The position numbers and the translations under genes are program-made. Of a stretch of 64,000 nt of DNA, positions 1 to 7,936 are shown in pieces. Below the pieces are notes generated by a model. The model did no database searches, had not been told where the DNA came from, and saw only the letters and a list, made by a program, of their open reading frames with translations. The DNA is from Winogradskyella wandonensis (lineage in GTDB: Bacteria; Bacteroidota; Bacteroidia; Flavobacteriales; Flavobacteriaceae). The stretch covers positions 248,001-312,000 of the forward strand of contig NZ_SMGI01000001.1 of assembly GCF_004346845.1 (NCBI RefSeq). Reading direction: 5' to 3'. Positions within the stretch are counted from its first letter, which is position 1; each line of letters opens with the position of its first letter.

Positions 1-513
1 CAGCCCAAAGAGCAATCGTTTTTATTAGCAGGCGCTTTGCAAAAAGTCAGAGAAGAAATTAATTTCTGTAAATCTTGCCACAACATAAGCGACCAAGAAT
101 TATGCGAAATCTGTATCAATCCCATGCGCAAAAAAGAGTTAATCTGCGTTGTAGAAGATATCCGCGATGTCATGGCTATTGAAAGTACAGGTTCTTTTAA
201 AGGTTTGTACCACGTTTTGGGTGGAAAAATTTCACCAATGGATGGTATTGGACCACAAGATTTAAATATCGAAGCCTTGGTAGAACGTGTTAAGTCTGGA
301 GCGATTAAAGAGCTTATTTTTGCGATGAGCCCAACGATGGAAGGTGATACGACTAACTTCTATATTTTTAAACAAATTCAAGATTTCGATGTTACGACAT
401 CTACTATAGCAAGAGGAATTGCAGCGGGTAATGAGTTAGAATATGCAGATGAGGTTACGCTTGGACGTAGTATTATTGACCGTGTGCCTTTTGAAGCTTC
501 ACTAAAATTATAG
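1..513 (+). CDS. recR: Recombination mediator RecR (5' end missing)
   Basis: RecR acts with RecF and RecO in loading RecA at DNA gaps. The frame is open from base 1, so the N-terminal helix-hairpin-helix part lies outside the window. What remains begins at the zinc finger (CKSC followed by CEIC). It continues into the Toprim domain, with VVED and the conserved stretch [18 protein letters not shown], and ends with the EGDTT motif. These are classic RecR signatures. A TTG at 37 is in frame but is internal to the protein and not a start. The next gene follows after 10 bases, suggesting co-transcription. Confidence 0.95.
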   Translation, partial: QPKEQSFLLAGALQKVREEINFCKSCHNISDQELCEICINPMRKKELICVVEDIRDVMAIESTGSFKGLYHVLGGKISPMDGIGPQDLNIEALVERVKSGAIKELIFAMSPTMEGDTTNFYIFKQIQDFDVTTSTIARGIAAGNELEYADEVTLGRSIIDRVPFEASLKL

Positions 514-523
514 ATTTTTTAGT

Positions 524-1096
524 GTGAAGGTTATAACACTACATAAAACCGATTTCGAAGGGCGTTGCCAAGAGCTATTTTCTAAAATTGACGTACAACC
601 AGATGTTGTTGTTGGAATTTTAAATGGAGGTGGATTTATCTTAAAAGAATACCAAAAAATAGCTTCGAAAAATACCGAAGTTACAACTATAAAATTGCAG
701 CGCGATTCAACAAAAGGATTAAAGAAGAAAAGTCTTTTACAGAAATTTTTAAAAGCTTCGCCAAGTACGCTTTTAGATGGTTTAAGACGTATGGAACATC
801 GCCGAAACTTGAATAGAAAGCTAAAAGAAATTCAATCGGATTTAGAGATTAAAATAAAATCAAAACCTGAAACCGTAAATACGATTTTAATTCTCGATGA
901 TGCTTTAGATTCAGGTATAACCATCAAATCCGTTATTCAATCCTTACAAAATCAGTTTCCGAATTCAGAGATTAAAACAGCCGTGATTTCATGGACAAAT
1001 TCGAAATCAATTATTGCTCCAGATTATTATATATTTAAAAATACACTTGTACGTTTCCCTTGGTCATTAGATTATAAATCTCAATGTCATGAGTAA
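524..1096 (+). CDS. Phosphoribosyltransferase-like protein
   Basis: This 190-residue protein has the type I phosphoribosyltransferase PRPP-binding loop as ILILDDALDSGITIK, near residues 123-137. An early segment VVGILNGGGFILKEY fits the first strand and loop of the fold. The substrate cannot be told. It starts at GTG, 10 bases after recR, and its end overlaps the next gene by 8 bases. Translational coupling of the two is therefore likely. A PRTase coupled to a HAD-like hydrolase suggests nucleotide or phosphosugar metabolism, but this is inference. A basic lysine-rich stretch between residues 60 and 110 is not typical of the core fold. Confidence 0.7.
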   Translation: MKVITLHKTDFEGRCQELFSKIDVQPDVVVGILNGGGFILKEYQKIASKNTEVTTIKLQRDSTKGLKKKSLLQKFLKASPSTLLDGLRRMEHRRNLNRKLKEIQSDLEIKIKSKPETVNTILILDDALDSGITIKSVIQSLQNQFPNSEIKTAVISWTNSKSIIAPDYYIFKNTLVRFPWSLDYKSQCHE

Positions 1097-1709
1097 AAAG
1101 GTCTTGGTTGTAGATTTAGATGGAACGCTTTATAATACCAACACGTTTCATCAATTTTTAAAGTTTTTATTGAGCTTTTATTTCAATGATTTTAGACTGT
1201 TTAAACTCAAGTATCTCATTGTTTTAATGAAACTCCGGTTTCTTCGAATTATTTCTCATGCAAGATTAAAATATGAAGTACTTAAGCTCATTCAGAATGA
1301 AACTATAGATTTTGAAGCCTTTGTTTCTAAGCTTTCAAAATATAGAAATGAGTTTGAAGAAGTTTCAGATTCTTCGTTCGATATTAAAATTTTGGCTACA
1401 GCAGCGCCAAGTTGTTATGCAGAGCTAATTGCTAAGCACCGTGGATTTGATGTTTGTTTGGCTACAGATTTTCCTGAAAATGGATTTTCTCCAGATTTTG
1501 AAAATCTTCGAGAGCAGAAAAAGAAAAATCTTCTAAAGTATCTAGAATCTAAAGCTATAACGTCAGTTGATGTTTTTATCACAGACCATATAGATGATGC
1601 ATCTATAACCCAATTAGCTACAAAAAATATAATTATTAATCCCGATGTAAAATTTTCTAATTGGCTGAAAGAGAATTTAGTTAATTTTGAAGTACGAAAA
1701 ATAACTTAA
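1089..1709 (+). CDS. HAD-superfamily hydrolase-like protein
   Basis: The N-terminus contains the HAD motif I, VVDLDGTLYNT, with nucleophile and acid/base aspartates at about residues 9 and 11. Motif IV is recognisable as DVFITDHIDDASI. A hydrophobic, lysine-rich cap-like region between residues 20 and 60 could lie near a membrane. Motif II may be LATAAPS. The family transfers phosphoryl groups, usually as a phosphatase, but the substrate is unknown. It overlaps the preceding phosphoribosyltransferase-like gene by 8 bases, so the two are probably made together. Confidence 0.75.
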   Translation: MSKKVLVVDLDGTLYNTNTFHQFLKFLLSFYFNDFRLFKLKYLIVLMKLRFLRIISHARLKYEVLKLIQNETIDFEAFVSKLSKYRNEFEEVSDSSFDIKILATAAPSCYAELIAKHRGFDVCLATDFPENGFSPDFENLREQKKKNLLKYLESKAITSVDVFITDHIDDASITQLATKNIIINPDVKFSNWLKENLVNFEVRKIT

Positions 1710-1783
1710 AATATAAGAGTTGTTAGAATGCTAAAATTTGATTAATAGTTAGTGTATTATCAGTAAACAAACTGATTTTTTAT

Positions 1784-1791
1784 TAATTTTG
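1784..1791 (+). promoter_or_regulatory. Candidate -7 promoter box for the E2 gene
   Basis: TAATTTTG fits the Bacteroidota -7 consensus TAnnTTTG and lies 37 bases before the E2 start. No clear TTG was found at the expected -33 distance, so support is moderate. Confidence 0.5.
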
Positions 1792-1828
1792 CATTCGATT
1801 ATTAAATAACGACCACCAAATTATAGAT

Positions 1829-3133
1829 ATGGCAAAGTTTGAACTAAAGTTACCTAAGATGGGTGAGAGTGTTGCAGAAGCAACCATAACCTCGTGGCTT
1901 AAAGATGTTGGCGAAACTATTGAAGCTGATGAAGCGGTTTTAGAGATTGCTACAGATAAGGTAGATAGTGAAGTGCCAAGTGAAGTTGATGGCGTGTTGG
2001 TCGAAAAATTATTCGATGTTGATGATGTTGTGCAAGTTGGGCAAACCATTGCTGTTATAGAAACTGAAGGTGGAGAAACTGTTGAAGTAAAAGCACCTGC
2101 GGCTGAAACTCCAAAAGCTGAGCCTGTAAAAGAAGCGGCTGAAGTTGCTCAAACCGTTGCTACAGCTAAAGAAACTGTGGCACCAATTGAGTCTACAGGA
2201 GAACGTTTCTACTCACCATTAGTAAAAAATATAGCCAAGGAAGAAGGTATTTCTCAAACGGAGCTTGATAGTATTGGTGGTACTGGAAAAGATGGCCGCG
2301 TGACTAAAAATGATATTAAAGCTTACTTAGAATCTCGTAGTTCAGCTCCTAAAGCAGAAGCTAAAGCTGTTGAAACCTCGCAGCCAAAAGTTACAAAAGA
2401 ACCAACTCCAGTTGTTGCATCCGGTGATGACGAAATCGTTGAGATGAGTCGTATGGGCAAATTGGTGGCTAAGCACATGGTTGATTCAGTACAAACTTCT
2501 GCGCATGTGCAATCGTTTATTGAAGCAGATGTCACTAACATCTGGAACTGGCGTAAAAAGCATAAAGACAGCTTTAAAAAGCGTGAAGGTGAAAACTTAA
2601 CCTTTACACCAATATTTATGGAAGCCGTGGCAAAAGCCTTACGTGATTTCCCGATGATGAATATTTCTGTCCAAGGTGATAGCATTGTAAAAAAGAAGCA
2701 TATTAATTTGGGTATGGCAGCTGCTCTACCAGATGGTAATTTAATTGTGCCAGTAATTAAGGACGCAGACCAGCTAAATCTTTTAGGAATGGCCAAAAAG
2801 GTTAACGATTTAGCTAACCGTGCACGTTTAGGAAAACTAAACCCAGACGATATCCAAGGCGGAACATACACCGTAACCAATGTAGGTACCTTTGGTAGTA
2901 TCATGGGTACACCAATTATTAACCAACCACAAGTAGGTATTTTAGCTTTAGGTGCCATACGTAAAGTGCCAGCAGTGATTGAAACTCCTGAAGGCGATTT
3001 TATTGGCATCCGTTACCGTATGTTCTTATCACATTCTTACGACCACCGTGTGGTTAATGGTGCACTTGGCGGACAGTTTGTAAAAGCCGTAAAAGACTAT
3101 CTAGAGTCTTGGGATATGGATAGAGAGATTTAA
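1829..3133 (+). CDS. 2-oxoacid dehydrogenase complex E2 acyltransferase
   Basis: The order of domains is that of a dihydrolipoyl acyltransferase. A lipoyl domain comes first, with ATDKVDSEVP and lipoyl lysine 44. An Ala/Glu/Lys-rich linker follows, then a peripheral-subunit-binding domain at about 128-168, then the catalytic domain. E2 moves the acyl group from the E1-bound intermediate to CoA. At 434 residues it is a normal length and most resembles branched-chain-type E2. The active-site motif is DHRVVNG: histidine 406 is present, but asparagine 410 replaces the usual aspartate of HxxxDG. E1 and E3 genes are not adjacent. Confidence 0.9.
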   Translation: MAKFELKLPKMGESVAEATITSWLKDVGETIEADEAVLEIATDKVDSEVPSEVDGVLVEKLFDVDDVVQVGQTIAVIETEGGETVEVKAPAAETPKAEPVKEAAEVAQTVATAKETVAPIESTGERFYSPLVKNIAKEEGISQTELDSIGGTGKDGRVTKNDIKAYLESRSSAPKAEAKAVETSQPKVTKEPTPVVASGDDEIVEMSRMGKLVAKHMVDSVQTSAHVQSFIEADVTNIWNWRKKHKDSFKKREGENLTFTPIFMEAVAKALRDFPMMNISVQGDSIVKKKHINLGMAAALPDGNLIVPVIKDADQLNLLGMAKKVNDLANRARLGKLNPDDIQGGTYTVTNVGTFGSIMGTPIINQPQVGILALGAIRKVPAVIETPEGDFIGIRYRMFLSHSYDHRVVNGALGGQFVKAVKDYLESWDMDREI

Positions 3134-3177
3134 AAAATATTGCCTAAAGCTTAATACTAAGCGTAAAAGCAATGAGT

Positions 3178-3591
3178 TTAATATTCTAAGGATATGCTTT
3201 TAATATTATAAGTCTTTCCACCAGATTTATATCTGTTATCATTTAGTTGTATTTTGCTGTAAGCACCATTTAAAATCCCATCTTTAAAATACATAAACTC
3301 CTCAAGCGTTTTTGGGTAATACATAAATCCAGTAAAGTTTTGTTTTGGGTCTTTTGATTTTCCAAGAATACTTATAACATAAACGGGCTGAGATTTTATC
3401 TCATCATGACTAATTGTGAATGATACTTTTGCTACATCGACTTCAAGTTCAGTAGGTGTTGGATTGTAACCGCTTTTTTTATAAAAAACATTTTCGTATT
3501 TATCTTTTGGTGTATCAGTTACTAAACTTTTACGTTGTCCAAAAGAATAACTTACCGCTACAAGTAAAATAATAAGACTAATTTTTTTCAT
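3178..3591 (-). CDS. Small secreted hypothetical protein
   Basis: I do not recognise a family. The 137 residues begin with a good signal peptide (KKISLIILLVAVSYSFGQ) and a likely cleavage site near residue 18. The mature part is small, with alternating charged and aromatic residues and no cysteines, and looks like a beta-rich periplasmic or exported protein. It converges with the E2 gene, 44 bases away. The upstream side opens into the non-coding end of cassette A. Confidence 0.7.
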   Translation of the reverse strand: MKKISLIILLVAVSYSFGQRKSLVTDTPKDKYENVFYKKSGYNPTPTELEVDVAKVSFTISHDEIKSQPVYVISILGKSKDPKQNFTGFMYYPKTLEEFMYFKDGILNGAYSKIQLNDNRYKSGGKTYNIKSISLEY

Positions 3592-3766
3592 AATGTATTG
3601 ATTTAGTAGTTAATACATTAAAATTAATAATTTTTTCGATATCTAGTTATCCTAAACTAGCTATTGCATTTTTTGCTTTATTAAAATATGAAAAGTATAT
3701 AAGTGTTTAATAATGGATAAGGTTTTAAGAAAAAAGCACAGATTTAGACTTTACTTTTTTTATGTC
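3592..3766. other. AT-rich intergenic stretch before cassette A
   Basis: Between the small secreted protein and the cassette boundary the sequence is very AT-rich and shows no open frame of note, no RNA gene and no strong hairpin. It probably holds the promoter of the minus-strand secreted protein, but no clear TAnnTTTG box was found. Confidence 0.5.
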
Positions 3767-3904
3767 GTTTAACGTGTTTGTGTATGGTTAGTTGCGTGGT
3801 TAAGCAACTAATTTAGTAAACAAATACGAACCCGAGAAAATTCCGAAGGAATTTTCCAAATAAGCAACGACCAAAGCAATTAAGTATACACGGTGTTATA
3901 TACC
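3767..3904 (-). repeat. attC-like recombination site of cassette A
   Basis: Read in gene direction (minus strand) the site starts with the box GGTATATAAC. It continues with a left arm GTGTATACTTAATTGC, two inner hairpins, a matching right arm GCAACTAACCATACAC, and ends with GTTAAAC. GTTAAAC fits the integron R' box GTTRRRY exactly, and ATATAAC fits the R'' box RYYYAAC at six of seven positions. One inner hairpin has a 9-bp perfect stem (3836-3856), another an 8-bp perfect stem (3788-3811). The length is within the usual attC range. The same layout recurs at 55157-55288. Confidence 0.75.
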
Positions 3905-4691
3905 GTTTTTTAGAATTTATTACAATCTGAAATAGTGATTTAACCCTAAAATTAATAAGACAATTAAAAATACAGACAATGTTTTAATCGTAATCTTAGT
4001 GTAATCAGCAATGCCTGATTTAAATTCCGTTAAACTTGAAAACTGTGCTTTTCTGGCGTAAATAATAAATTTGAGATACTTTAGTTTCCTAAATATTATG
4101 TATAAAAATTTGCTTAGCACAATACCGATTTTTGTATTAACAATAGTTAATAAAGGAATCATTAAAAATATAGCAAATTGAAATAGTAATAGAGTGCAAA
4201 GACATAATAGCATAATTTTTTTTATTTCAACACTTACATTGTCGTTATTGTTTAAAATTAGCCACGATATAAAATAGCATATAATTATTATTACGAATGA
4301 TTGAAAAAGATAAGTAATAATCCTAAATGACAAGATTGATTTTTTTTCCTTTTCAAGTTTTATAATAAACTCCTTATTATTAAAAACTTTGATTTCCATT
4401 AGTGAACTCATTGAAAAGCTAAACAAGAAAAAGAATGCAGAAAAAATATCCTTAAAAAGGTTTGATTTATTGAAATTTAAAAAATCTAAAACAGGGTATA
4501 TTATTGAACGATATGATGAGATAAATCTTTGAATAAATTCACCAAAAGTAATTTCAGGTAAATTCCCAAATAAACTAAGCATACCAATAATTGTAAGAAT
4601 AAATCCAATTGAGGTCCAAGTTTTATAAAGTAATGTGTATTGTTTCATTAATTAGTAGCCTTTATTCAGGACGAGTCATAATGGTATATAA
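3773..4691 (-). mobile_element. Integron-like single-gene cassette A
   Basis: If strand exchange occurs after the G of the GTT boxes, as in integrons, the cassette is 919 bases. It holds one minus-strand gene and a downstream attC-like site. The box GTTATATACC 5' of the gene (complement of 4683-4692) pairs perfectly with GGTATATAAC 3' of the gene (complement of 3895-3904). The outer boxes GTTTAAC (complement of 4731-4737) and GTTAAAC (complement of 3767-3773) pair with each other. This nested pairing is what cassette insertion into a pre-existing site would leave. No integrase gene lies in the window. Confidence 0.7.
3920..4648 (-). CDS. Cassette A cargo: hypothetical multi-pass membrane protein
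   Basis: I do not recognise a family. The 242 residues are extremely hydrophobic and rich in Phe, Ile, Leu and Lys. They contain about five membrane segments: near residues 10-30, 65-85, 108-133, 145-172, and a C-terminal one. There is no signal peptide, catalytic motif or cysteine pattern that suggests an activity. Codon use looks more AT-rich than the neighbouring housekeeping genes, which fits a transferred gene. It is the only gene in an integron-like cassette. A conserved leader just upstream (TTTATTCAGG on the plus strand) is shared with cassette B. Confidence 0.75.
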   Translation of the reverse strand: MKQYTLLYKTWTSIGFILTIIGMLSLFGNLPEITFGEFIQRFISSYRSIIYPVLDFLNFNKSNLFKDIFSAFFFLFSFSMSSLMEIKVFNNKEFIIKLEKEKKSILSFRIITYLFQSFVIIIICYFISWLILNNNDNVSVEIKKIMLLCLCTLLLFQFAIFLMIPLLTIVNTKIGIVLSKFLYIIFRKLKYLKFIIYARKAQFSSLTEFKSGIADYTKITIKTLSVFLIVLLILGLNHYFRL

Positions 4692-4739
4692 CGTTTAGAT
4701 ATGGTTTGTTAATAATGAACTATATCGATTGTTAAACGA
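4692..4739 (-). repeat. Short recombination site upstream of cassette A
   Basis: In gene direction this host-side site reads TTC, GTTTAAC, a 5-base spacer, ATATAGTT, an 11-base loop, AACCATAT, a 6-base spacer, then the G of the cassette junction. The two 8-base arms pair at seven of eight positions. The same arms, loop length and GTTTAAC box occur at 56125-56172. It resembles a minimal attC or attachment site occupied by the cassette. Confidence 0.65.
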
Positions 4740-4788
4740 AGTTAGCTTTTAAATTTTATAAAGTCAAGATGAATACTTTTAATCTCCA

Positions 4789-4796
4789 TATCTTTG
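4789..4796 (+). promoter_or_regulatory. Candidate -7 promoter box for the exonuclease gene
   Basis: TATCTTTG matches TAnnTTTG and lies 19 bases before the ATG at 4816. No convincing TTG was seen at -33. It sits immediately beyond the cassette A insertion site. Confidence 0.5.
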
Positions 4797-4815
4797 CAGT
4801 TCACAAAATCAGACT

Positions 4816-5592
4816 ATGCAACTCAACTTAAGCAAACCCATTTGTTTTTTCGATTTAGAAACCACAGGTGTCAATATTTCTAAAGACCGTATTGTAGAAA
4901 TTTCTATTCTCAAAGTACATCCTAACGGAAAAGAAGAAACTTACACAAAACGTGTTAACCCTACGATACCTATTCCGCCTGAGACCACAGCAGTTCATGG
5001 TATTTCTGACGACGATGTAAAGGATGCACCGACATTTAAAGAATTGGCAAAAGAGATTCATAATATCATTAAAGATTCAGATTTAGGAGGTTTTAATTCT
5101 AACCGATTTGATATTCCGTTGCTGGCAGAAGAATTATTACGTGCCGAGATAGATTTTGATATGAAAAATAGACAATCTATAGATGTGCAGACTATATTTC
5201 ATAAAATGGAACAACGTACATTAAGTGCTGCGTATAAATTTTACTGCGATAAAAATCTAGATGATGCGCATACTGCAGAGGCAGACACTAAAGCCACTTA
5301 CGAAGTGTTAAAAGCGCAATTAGATTGTTATGACAACTTAGAGAACAACGCTAATTTTTTAGCGGAATTCAGTTCTCGTAAAAAGTTTGCTGATTTTGCA
5401 GGTTTTATTATCTATAATAAAGAAGGCGAGGAATGCTTTTCGTTCGGAAAACATAAAGGAAAAAAAGTATTGGACGTATTAGAACAAGAACCAGGTTATT
5501 TTGGTTGGTTGCTTAATGCAGATTTTCCCTTATATACAAAGAAGGTATTGACAGCCATTAAATTAAGTCAGTTTAATAACAAGTTAAGCTAA
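4816..5592 (+). CDS. DEDDh 3'-5' exonuclease with C-terminal DUF3820-like domain
   Basis: The first part is a DnaQ-like exonuclease. It shows motif I FFDLETTG (Asp13, Glu15), the early consensus AVHGISDDDV, motif II GGFNSNRFDIPLL, and motif III HTAEADTKAT with the catalytic His and Asp. Such domains remove nucleotides from DNA 3' ends by a two-metal mechanism, as in the proofreading subunit of DNA polymerase III. The last 50 or so residues (FSFGKHKGKKVLDVLEQEPGY) look like a DUF3820-type domain, which also occurs as a separate gene at 54923. It is followed after 2 bases by the FAH hydrolase gene. Confidence 0.88.
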   Translation: MQLNLSKPICFFDLETTGVNISKDRIVEISILKVHPNGKEETYTKRVNPTIPIPPETTAVHGISDDDVKDAPTFKELAKEIHNIIKDSDLGGFNSNRFDIPLLAEELLRAEIDFDMKNRQSIDVQTIFHKMEQRTLSAAYKFYCDKNLDDAHTAEADTKATYEVLKAQLDCYDNLENNANFLAEFSSRKKFADFAGFIIYNKEGEECFSFGKHKGKKVLDVLEQEPGYFGWLLNADFPLYTKKVLTAIKLSQFNNKLS

Positions 5593-5594
5593 AC

Positions 5595-6206
5595 ATGAAA
5601 CTTATTTGCATTGGCCGAAATTATACGGCACATATTGAAGAATTAGAAAATCAGAAACCAACAGACCCAGTTGTATTTCTAAAACCAGATACATCCATTC
5701 TGCTTAAAAAGCAGCCTTTTTTTATTCCTGAGTTTTCTGATGATGTGCATCATGAAGTCGAACTTTTGGTAAAAATCAATAAAGTAGGGAAGTACATCGA
5801 TAAAAAATTTGCACATAAATATTATGATGAAGTTGGTTTGGGGATTGATTTTACAGCACGAGATCTTCAAGCCGATTTAAAAGCAAAAGGTTTGCCATGG
5901 GAGAAAGCCAAAGCTTTTGACGGCGCGGCGGTGATAGGAAAATGGTTACCAAAGTCTAAGTTTCAGGATATCAATAACATCAACTTTAGTTTAAAACGAA
6001 ATGATGAAGTTGTACAATCAGGAAATACACAACTCATGCTCTGGAAAGTCGATGAGCTTATCGAATATGTATCAAAATATTTCACTTTAAAGATTGGAGA
6101 TATTATCTTTACAGGAACACCGGCTGGAGTTGGCAAAGTTTTTGCTAACGACCAGTTGCAAGGCTTCATAGAAGATGAAGAATTGTTTTCAATAAAAGTG
6201 AAGTAA
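5595..6206 (+). CDS. Fumarylacetoacetate hydrolase family protein
   Basis: The 203-residue protein has the compact FAH fold. Signatures are IGRNYTAHIEEL, the metal-binding acidic HHEVELLVKI, GLGIDFTARDLQ, KGLPWEKAKAFDGAA and the C-terminal TGTPAGVG. Members hydrolyse C-C bonds in acylpyruvates or decarboxylate oxaloacetate with a divalent metal. The short form resembles acylpyruvase (FAHD1-like) enzymes, but the exact substrate cannot be read. It starts 2 bases after the exonuclease gene and is presumably co-transcribed with it. Confidence 0.9.
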   Translation: MKLICIGRNYTAHIEELENQKPTDPVVFLKPDTSILLKKQPFFIPEFSDDVHHEVELLVKINKVGKYIDKKFAHKYYDEVGLGIDFTARDLQADLKAKGLPWEKAKAFDGAAVIGKWLPKSKFQDINNINFSLKRNDEVVQSGNTQLMLWKVDELIEYVSKYFTLKIGDIIFTGTPAGVGKVFANDQLQGFIEDEELFSIKVK

Positions 6207-6263
6207 TAACTTTTTGATTTTGGGTCTAATCTCAAAATCATTATTAATTTCGATTTTCTAACA

Positions 6264-6605
6264 ATGGCACAACATTACAAATTAGAGCGCGTAAGAGAAC
6301 TAGCCGATAACGATGAAGATTTTGTTGTGGCATTAGTTGGCGCATTTTTAGAGGAAGTCCCTGAAGATGCAGAGCGGTTAAAAAATGCAGTACCAGCCAA
6401 AGATTATAAAGAAGCCTACCAGGCAGCCCATAAGATGAAACCTACCATAGATTTATTTGGTTTAGGTGTTTACGACCAATTAATAGAGGTTCAAGATTGG
6501 GGAAAATTTGAGCAAACAGAGAAAGATGTGTCTAATCAACTTCAACAACTTCTTACGGCTATAGATAACGCTGTGGAAGAAATGAAACAAGATTTTGGCT
6601 TATAA
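6264..6605 (+). CDS. Hpt-domain phosphotransfer protein
   Basis: This stand-alone 113-residue four-helix Hpt domain carries the phospho-accepting histidine at about residue 56 in AAHKMKP. Classical Hpt domains have HxLKG or HxLKS there, so the Pro after Lys is a small departure. Hpt proteins relay phosphate between hybrid histidine kinases and response regulators in the cytoplasm. No kinase is adjacent, so its partners are encoded elsewhere. The cinA gene starts 3 bases downstream, so the pair is probably one transcript. Confidence 0.85.
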   Translation: MAQHYKLERVRELADNDEDFVVALVGAFLEEVPEDAERLKNAVPAKDYKEAYQAAHKMKPTIDLFGLGVYDQLIEVQDWGKFEQTEKDVSNQLQQLLTAIDNAVEEMKQDFGL

Positions 6606-6608
6606 CTT

Positions 6609-7856
6609 ATGAATGCTGAAATTATAACCATTGGCGATGAGATTCTCATCGGTCAAATTATAGATACAAACTCTGCCTTTCTCGGTAAAGAACTCAATAA
6701 AATAGGTGTTTCAGTTTACCAGATAACCTCCATTCAAGACGAAAAATCACATATTCTTAAAGTATTAAAAGAAGCTGAAGAGAATGCGGATATCATTATT
6801 ATTACAGGAGGTTTAGGACCTACAAAAGATGATATTACCAAACACACCTTATGCGACTATTTTGACGATACCCTAGTTCAGAATAAAGAGGTTTTAGCTC
6901 ATGTAGAACATTTGTTTGAAAAATACATTAGCACACCAATATCAGACATAAATCGTCAACAAGCACTAGTGCCTTCGAAATGTAAAGTTTTAAAAAATGA
7001 ATTTGGGACAGCGCCTGGCATGTGGCTAGAGAAAAACGGAAAAGTATTTATATCGCTCCCTGGTGTGCCATACGAGATGAAGGCTTTAGTTAAAAATCAT
7101 GTATTTCCGCAATTACGTAAAACGTTTAGTTTTCCCTTTATCCAACACAAAACATTATTGACTTATGGTCTAGGTGAGAGTGCAATTGCCAACAGAATAG
7201 AAAACTTTGAAGAGAATCTTCCAGATTTTATCAAATTAGCCTACTTGCCCAATTTAGGCCGTGTACGGCTCAGACTTTCAGGGAAACACTCAGATGAAAC
7301 TAGGCTTAAGGCCGAAATACAAAAGCAGGTTAATTTGTTGTTACCCTATATAGAAGATATATTCGTAGGATACGAAGAAGATTTATCTTTAGAAGCGCTT
7401 ATAGGTAAGCAACTTACAAAAATGGGGAAAACGCTTGCCGTGGCAGAAAGTTGTACAGGCGGTAGCATTGCGCAAGCTATTACCGCTAATGCCGGTGCAT
7501 CAAATTATTTTAAAGGTAGTGTCGTAACCTATGCTACAGCGTCTAAAATAAATATATTAAGAGTTAATCCAAAAGCCATCGAAAAGCATTCTGTGGTTAG
7601 CGAAGAAGTCGCTAAGTCTATGGCAAAAGGTGTTTTAGAGCTATACGATACCGATTTTGCCATTAGTACAACAGGAAATGCTGGGCCATCAAAAGGAGAT
7701 GCAGATGCGGATATAGGTACAGTTTGGATTGGTATTGCTACAAAAGATGCTGTTTATGCCGAAGTTTACAGGTTTAGTAATCAACGTGAAAAGACCATTT
7801 TAAAAGCTACGAATAAGGCTTTTGAAATGCTTCAAAAAGAAATTTTAAAAAAGTAA
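6609..7856 (+). CDS. cinA: CinA family nicotinamide-nucleotide amidohydrolase
   Basis: The protein has the two CinA domains at full length (415 residues). The N-terminal molybdopterin-binding-like domain begins [20 protein letters not shown] and includes the GGLGPTKDD motif. The C-terminal amidohydrolase domain has [11 protein letters not shown] with the catalytic serine region and STTGNAGP. CinA proteins deamidate NMN in pyridine nucleotide salvage and can carry a pyrophosphatase activity in the N-domain. The gene follows the Hpt gene directly and precedes the ribosomal protein operon. Confidence 0.93.
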   Translation: MNAEIITIGDEILIGQIIDTNSAFLGKELNKIGVSVYQITSIQDEKSHILKVLKEAEENADIIIITGGLGPTKDDITKHTLCDYFDDTLVQNKEVLAHVEHLFEKYISTPISDINRQQALVPSKCKVLKNEFGTAPGMWLEKNGKVFISLPGVPYEMKALVKNHVFPQLRKTFSFPFIQHKTLLTYGLGESAIANRIENFEENLPDFIKLAYLPNLGRVRLRLSGKHSDETRLKAEIQKQVNLLLPYIEDIFVGYEEDLSLEALIGKQLTKMGKTLAVAESCTGGSIAQAITANAGASNYFKGSVVTYATASKINILRVNPKAIEKHSVVSEEVAKSMAKGVLELYDTDFAISTTGNAGPSKGDADADIGTVWIGIATKDAVYAEVYRFSNQREKTILKATNKAFEMLQKEILKK

Positions 7857-7866
7857 AACTTTCTGT

Positions 7867-7896
7867 TTGCTGAAACGTAAAGTTTTACTAAATTTG
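7867..7896 (+). promoter_or_regulatory. Promoter of the rpmB-rpmG-ftsY operon
   Basis: Both Bacteroidota promoter parts are visible: TTG at 7867-7869 and TAAATTTG at 7889-7896, separated by 19 bases. The rpmB start lies 40 bases downstream. This is one of the two best promoters in the window. Confidence 0.75.
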
Positions 7897-7936
7897 CACC
7901 CTGTTTAAAAAATACGAATACCTAAAGAACAATACA

